Source: Brasenia schreberi (Eukaryota > Streptophyta > Magnoliopsida > Nymphaeales > Cabombaceae). Taken from it: a stretch of 64,000 nt of DNA. Numbering within the stretch: the stretch's first letter is position 1; the number at the start of each line of letters is the position of its first letter. Below are positions 62,185-64,000 of the stretch, piece by piece. A program made the translations under genes and the position numbers. The notes below the pieces were generated by a model. It did no database searches, was not told the origin of the DNA, and saw only the letters and a list, made by a program, of their open reading frames with translations. Location of the stretch: assembly GCA_036023115.1 (NCBI GenBank), contig JAYKKT010000079.1, forward strand, positions 13,197,501 to 13,261,500, given 5' to 3'.

Positions 62185-62380
62185 GACATATTTGCAATAT
62201 GTCTCTACTGCATATCAAATGTTTGACGAAATGTCCAAGAAGAGCTGAGTTACCTGCACATCAAGTGTTCGATGAAATGTCAAAGAGAAATATTCAATCT
62301 GCATATCAAGTGTTCGCTGAAATGCTCAAGGAGATATATTTACCTATACATCAAGTGTTTGAAGAAATGTCTAAGAGATG
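62185..62380 (+). pseudogene. PPR-like repeat fragment
   Basis: Four copies of a 45-60 bp segment read, in shifting frames, [34 protein letters not shown] and IHQVFEEMSKR. The A-x-x-VFDEM-x-x-RN pattern is that of the second helix in plant pentatricopeptide repeats. The units are far shorter than a 35-residue PPR, so either short pieces were amplified or the likeness is coincidental. Confidence 0.4.
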
Positions 62381-62584
62381 AAAATTCAGGAAAAGAGTAA
62401 AGATGAGATTAGTACGTGATGATTGTCTCCATTTGAAAAACAACATGAAGAAAGAAAGAGAGGTAGCCATGTGTGGGCACCGAAGTAGAGTTGTGGGCAG
62501 GTTGGATGGAATGTCTCCCATCTGTCGATTCTTGTGAAGTTTGCAGTCATGAGGGTTGCTAAAATGTGTGTTGCAGTCAAAGTA

Positions 62585-62945
62585 GCTGCTTTAATGTTGT
62601 GACAGCCAGGATGACTGCTTTATTGTTGTGACAGCCAGGATGGCTGCTTTGATGATTATGACAGCTAGGATGACTGCTTTATTGATATGACAGTCAGGAT
62701 GGCTGCTTTGATGTTGTGACAGCCAGGATGGTTGCTTTGTTATTGTTACAGCCAAGAAGGCTGAGTTGATGTTGCAGCCAGAGATGCTGCTTGAGATGAT
62801 TAGCCAGGAAGGCTAAGTTTATATTGCAGCCAGAGATGCTGCTTGAGATGATTAGCTAGGAAGGCTAAGTTTACATTGAATCCAGAGATGCTGCTTGATA
62901 TGATCAGCCAAGAAGGTTGAGTTGAAGATATTGCAGCCAAAGAAG
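62585..62945 (+). repeat. Minisatellite of ~30 bp units
   Basis: About 12 units built on TGACAGCCAGGATGGCTGCTTT, changing gradually to GCAGCCAGAGATGCTGCTTGA and GCCAGGAAGGCTAAGTT toward the 3' side. Each contains CAGCC...GGCTG, a small inverted repeat. It occupies the 3' third of the capturing element. Confidence 0.9.
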
Positions 62946-63057
62946 CTGTTGAAGATTAAACCAGTGATAAAGACAGATAAAGAACGTTGCAAGCAGATAT
63001 GAAGATTGTTTGGCAAGTTTGGAGTTCGAAGTATCTCACTCCCAACTTGAGGGGGGG

Positions 63058-63363
63058 TGTTGAAGAATATGTTTATCTAGTGTCTTTGTGTTAGTTTTAT
63101 ATTTCTAGGTATTATTGTACTCGACCGAAACTATAGGGGCATTTTGGTAATTTTCTGTATTAGGGGTATTTTGGTCATTTTATGTTTTACAACTCCTTAT
63201 ATAAGGGCTGATAAGTTGTATTAGGGTTTAAGAGTCTGTGAATAAGAAAGAGAGAGAAAGAGGGGGGCGGCCTCCATTGGAGGTCCGCCCCCTCCAATCT
63301 CAACATTTCCTTTTCGTTTATGTTTGTGATTTTAATCTCCGCTGCGCATCCGCGTTTCCAACA
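63058..63363 (+). repeat. 3' LTR of the capturing element
   Basis: 306 bp, preceded by the polypurine tract and followed by AAAGA. Confidence 0.93.
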
Positions 63364-63421
63364 AAAGAAACGGTCAAATAGTTGCAGATTTTTCTCTTCT
63401 CAAATTCTTTATGCGCATACG

Positions 63422-63650
63422 ATGGTGGCGGCGAGAGGCGGGAGCGGCTGGAGATGGTGGCGGCGAGAGGCGGGAGCACCAAGGACGACAAGAGAGAGGG
63501 AGAGCGACAGACGCGGGCTAGAGGCGGCGAGAGGCGGGAGCGGCTGGAGATGGTGGCGGCGAGAGGCGGGAGCGCCACGGATGACAAGAGAGAGGGAGAG
63601 CAACAGACGCGAGCTGGATTAGGGTTCCGTGAAACCCTTTATATACGTTG
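63422..63650 (-). promoter_or_regulatory. GC-rich duplicated leader and TATA box of the hAT transposase
   Basis: Two ~115 bp copies of a block containing GAGATGGTGGCGGCGAGAGG and GACAAGAGAGAGGGAGAGC lie at about 63422-63512 and 63537-63602, with a shorter partial copy between. On the minus strand TATATAAAGGG (about 63638-63648) looks like the transposase TATA box, so the block would be transcribed leader. The frames 63318-63622 come from this repeat. Confidence 0.5.
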
Positions 63651-63846
63651 GGTCAGGTCGATGATCTTGATCGACCCGATCCAAAGCGGATCCGACCGCT
63701 TACAACACTATAGCGGGCCGTAATAGCGGCCCGTAATAGCGCTGTAAACGGCGCTAACTCCACTATGGCGGGTCGCCCGCTAAGGACGACCCGCTATAGC
63801 GATTGCGGGTCCGCTAAACCGCTATAGTGCGCTATTGATAACTTAG

Positions 63847-64000
63847 CTTCATGGTATGATAGAGCTTTCATTCTAGGTTCAAACTGCCCTATATCATTTG
63901 AAAGCTAGGGGATCTCACAACATTAAAAGGGATTCCATTTTGATACATCCACCTGCTAATGGATATGCATACTCGTTCTCTTTCTTCTTTCTTATATCAA
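63847..64000 (-). pseudogene. Second hAT transposase fragment, cut by the window end
   Basis: Aligns with the transposase segment at about 59694-59857 at roughly 90 percent by eye (minus-strand SRWMYQNGIPFNA block), with an 11 bp deletion near 63897. It is a different copy of the same hAT family lying directly outside the right terminus at 63842. Confidence 0.85.

Larger units (their letters stand above)
61173..63363 (+). mobile_element. Young non-autonomous LTR retrotransposon with captured host gene piece
   Basis: LTRs are 61173-61482 and 63058-63363, both starting TGTTGAAGAATATG and ending TTTCCAACA, about 97 percent alike by eye. AAAGA flanks both sides exactly (61168-61172 and 63364-63368). 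The primer site TGGTATCAGAGC directly follows the 5' LTR (61483-61494). A polypurine tract CTTGAGGGGGGG precedes the 3' LTR. The 1.6 kb interior has no gag or pol. Instead it contains an RS2Z-type RRM, a PPR-like stretch and a minisatellite. It depends on another element's proteins. Confidence 0.95.
56808..63842 (-). mobile_element. hAT transposon (second family), hosting a nested LTR element
   Basis: The outer ends are GTTATCAATAGCG (56808-56820) and CGCTATTGATAAC (63830-63842), an exact 13 bp inverted repeat. Both subterminal regions are crowded with TAGCGG/CCGCTA words. A hAT transposase lies between them on the minus strand. A 2.19 kb LTR retrotransposon sits between the transposase start and the right end. 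No matching 8 bp duplication flanks the ends; the left neighbour is copia and the right neighbour a hAT transposase fragment. Confidence 0.8.

Noticed and set aside
63318..63723. Arg/Gly-rich frames near the right end of the hAT
   Set aside because: They are translations of a duplicated GC-rich block in the presumed transposase leader.

Overview
This is a stretch of plant nuclear DNA dominated by transposable elements. Plant markers include a CRINKLY4-type receptor kinase, an RS2Z-type SR splicing factor fragment, a plant mobile domain remnant, Tat-lineage Ty3/gypsy with a second RNase H, and LTR retrotransposons primed by the initiator Met tRNA. Nothing fixes the species. Only two host loci are visible, plus two displaced host-gene fragments. 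Nearly everything else is layers of transposons inserted into one another, most of them broken by stops, frameshifts and deletions.

Layout. 1-6.5 kb: intergenic DNA with a ~0.5 kb direct duplication, a 310 bp MITE-like element and large AT/CT/GT microsatellites. 6.5-9.0 kb: an intronless CRINKLY4/ACR4-like receptor kinase whose first 556 codons are open, whose TNFR-like Cys-rich domain is missing, and whose catalytic half is shattered by single-base indels. 12.8-24.6 kb: a complete-ended Tat-lineage Ty3/gypsy element bounded by a perfect 5 bp target duplication; its 5' LTR carries a 1.1 kb piece of another gypsy pol gene. 25.1-29.8 kb: a decayed Mutator-like element (MULE) with a MURA transposase relic and an opposite-strand plant mobile domain relic. 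30.4-32.2 kb: exons 1 and 2 of a TCF25-like gene; the rest of that gene is not in the window, so the following 32 kb is either one giant intron or a break.

32.6-38.0 kb: a minus-strand Ty1/copia relic interrupted by a 1.96 kb hAT element (perfect 8 bp duplication) and by a 703 bp hAT-type MITE. 38.3-38.85 kb: an LTR-plus-PBS fragment. 38.85-41.35 kb: a longer copy of the same hAT family, cut off at its 3' side. 41.35-48.6 kb: a minus-strand RTE-type LINE split by a 4.1 kb non-autonomous LTR element with tandem repeats. 48.7-50.4 kb: a PNO1 fragment between further LINE pieces. 50.7-52.07 kb: LTR plus gag of a copia family whose LTR matches the 4.1 kb non-autonomous element. 52.1-56.8 kb: a second copia element with an internally duplicated gag and a deleted RT core. 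56.8-63.84 kb: a third, different hAT element rich in TAGCGG-type subterminal repeats. Within it sits a young 2.19 kb LTR retrotransposon that has captured the RRM of an RS2Z splicing factor. The window ends in one more hAT transposase fragment.

How the parts relate: five insertions can be dated relative to their hosts from exact target duplications (gypsy GGCAT; hAT GTCTAAGT in copia; LTR element ATCCT in the LINE; LTR element AAAGA in hAT; MITE GCATGCTC/GCATGTTC in copia). Non-autonomous copies sit beside longer relatives in the hAT and copia families. Percentages and alignments below are by-eye estimates.
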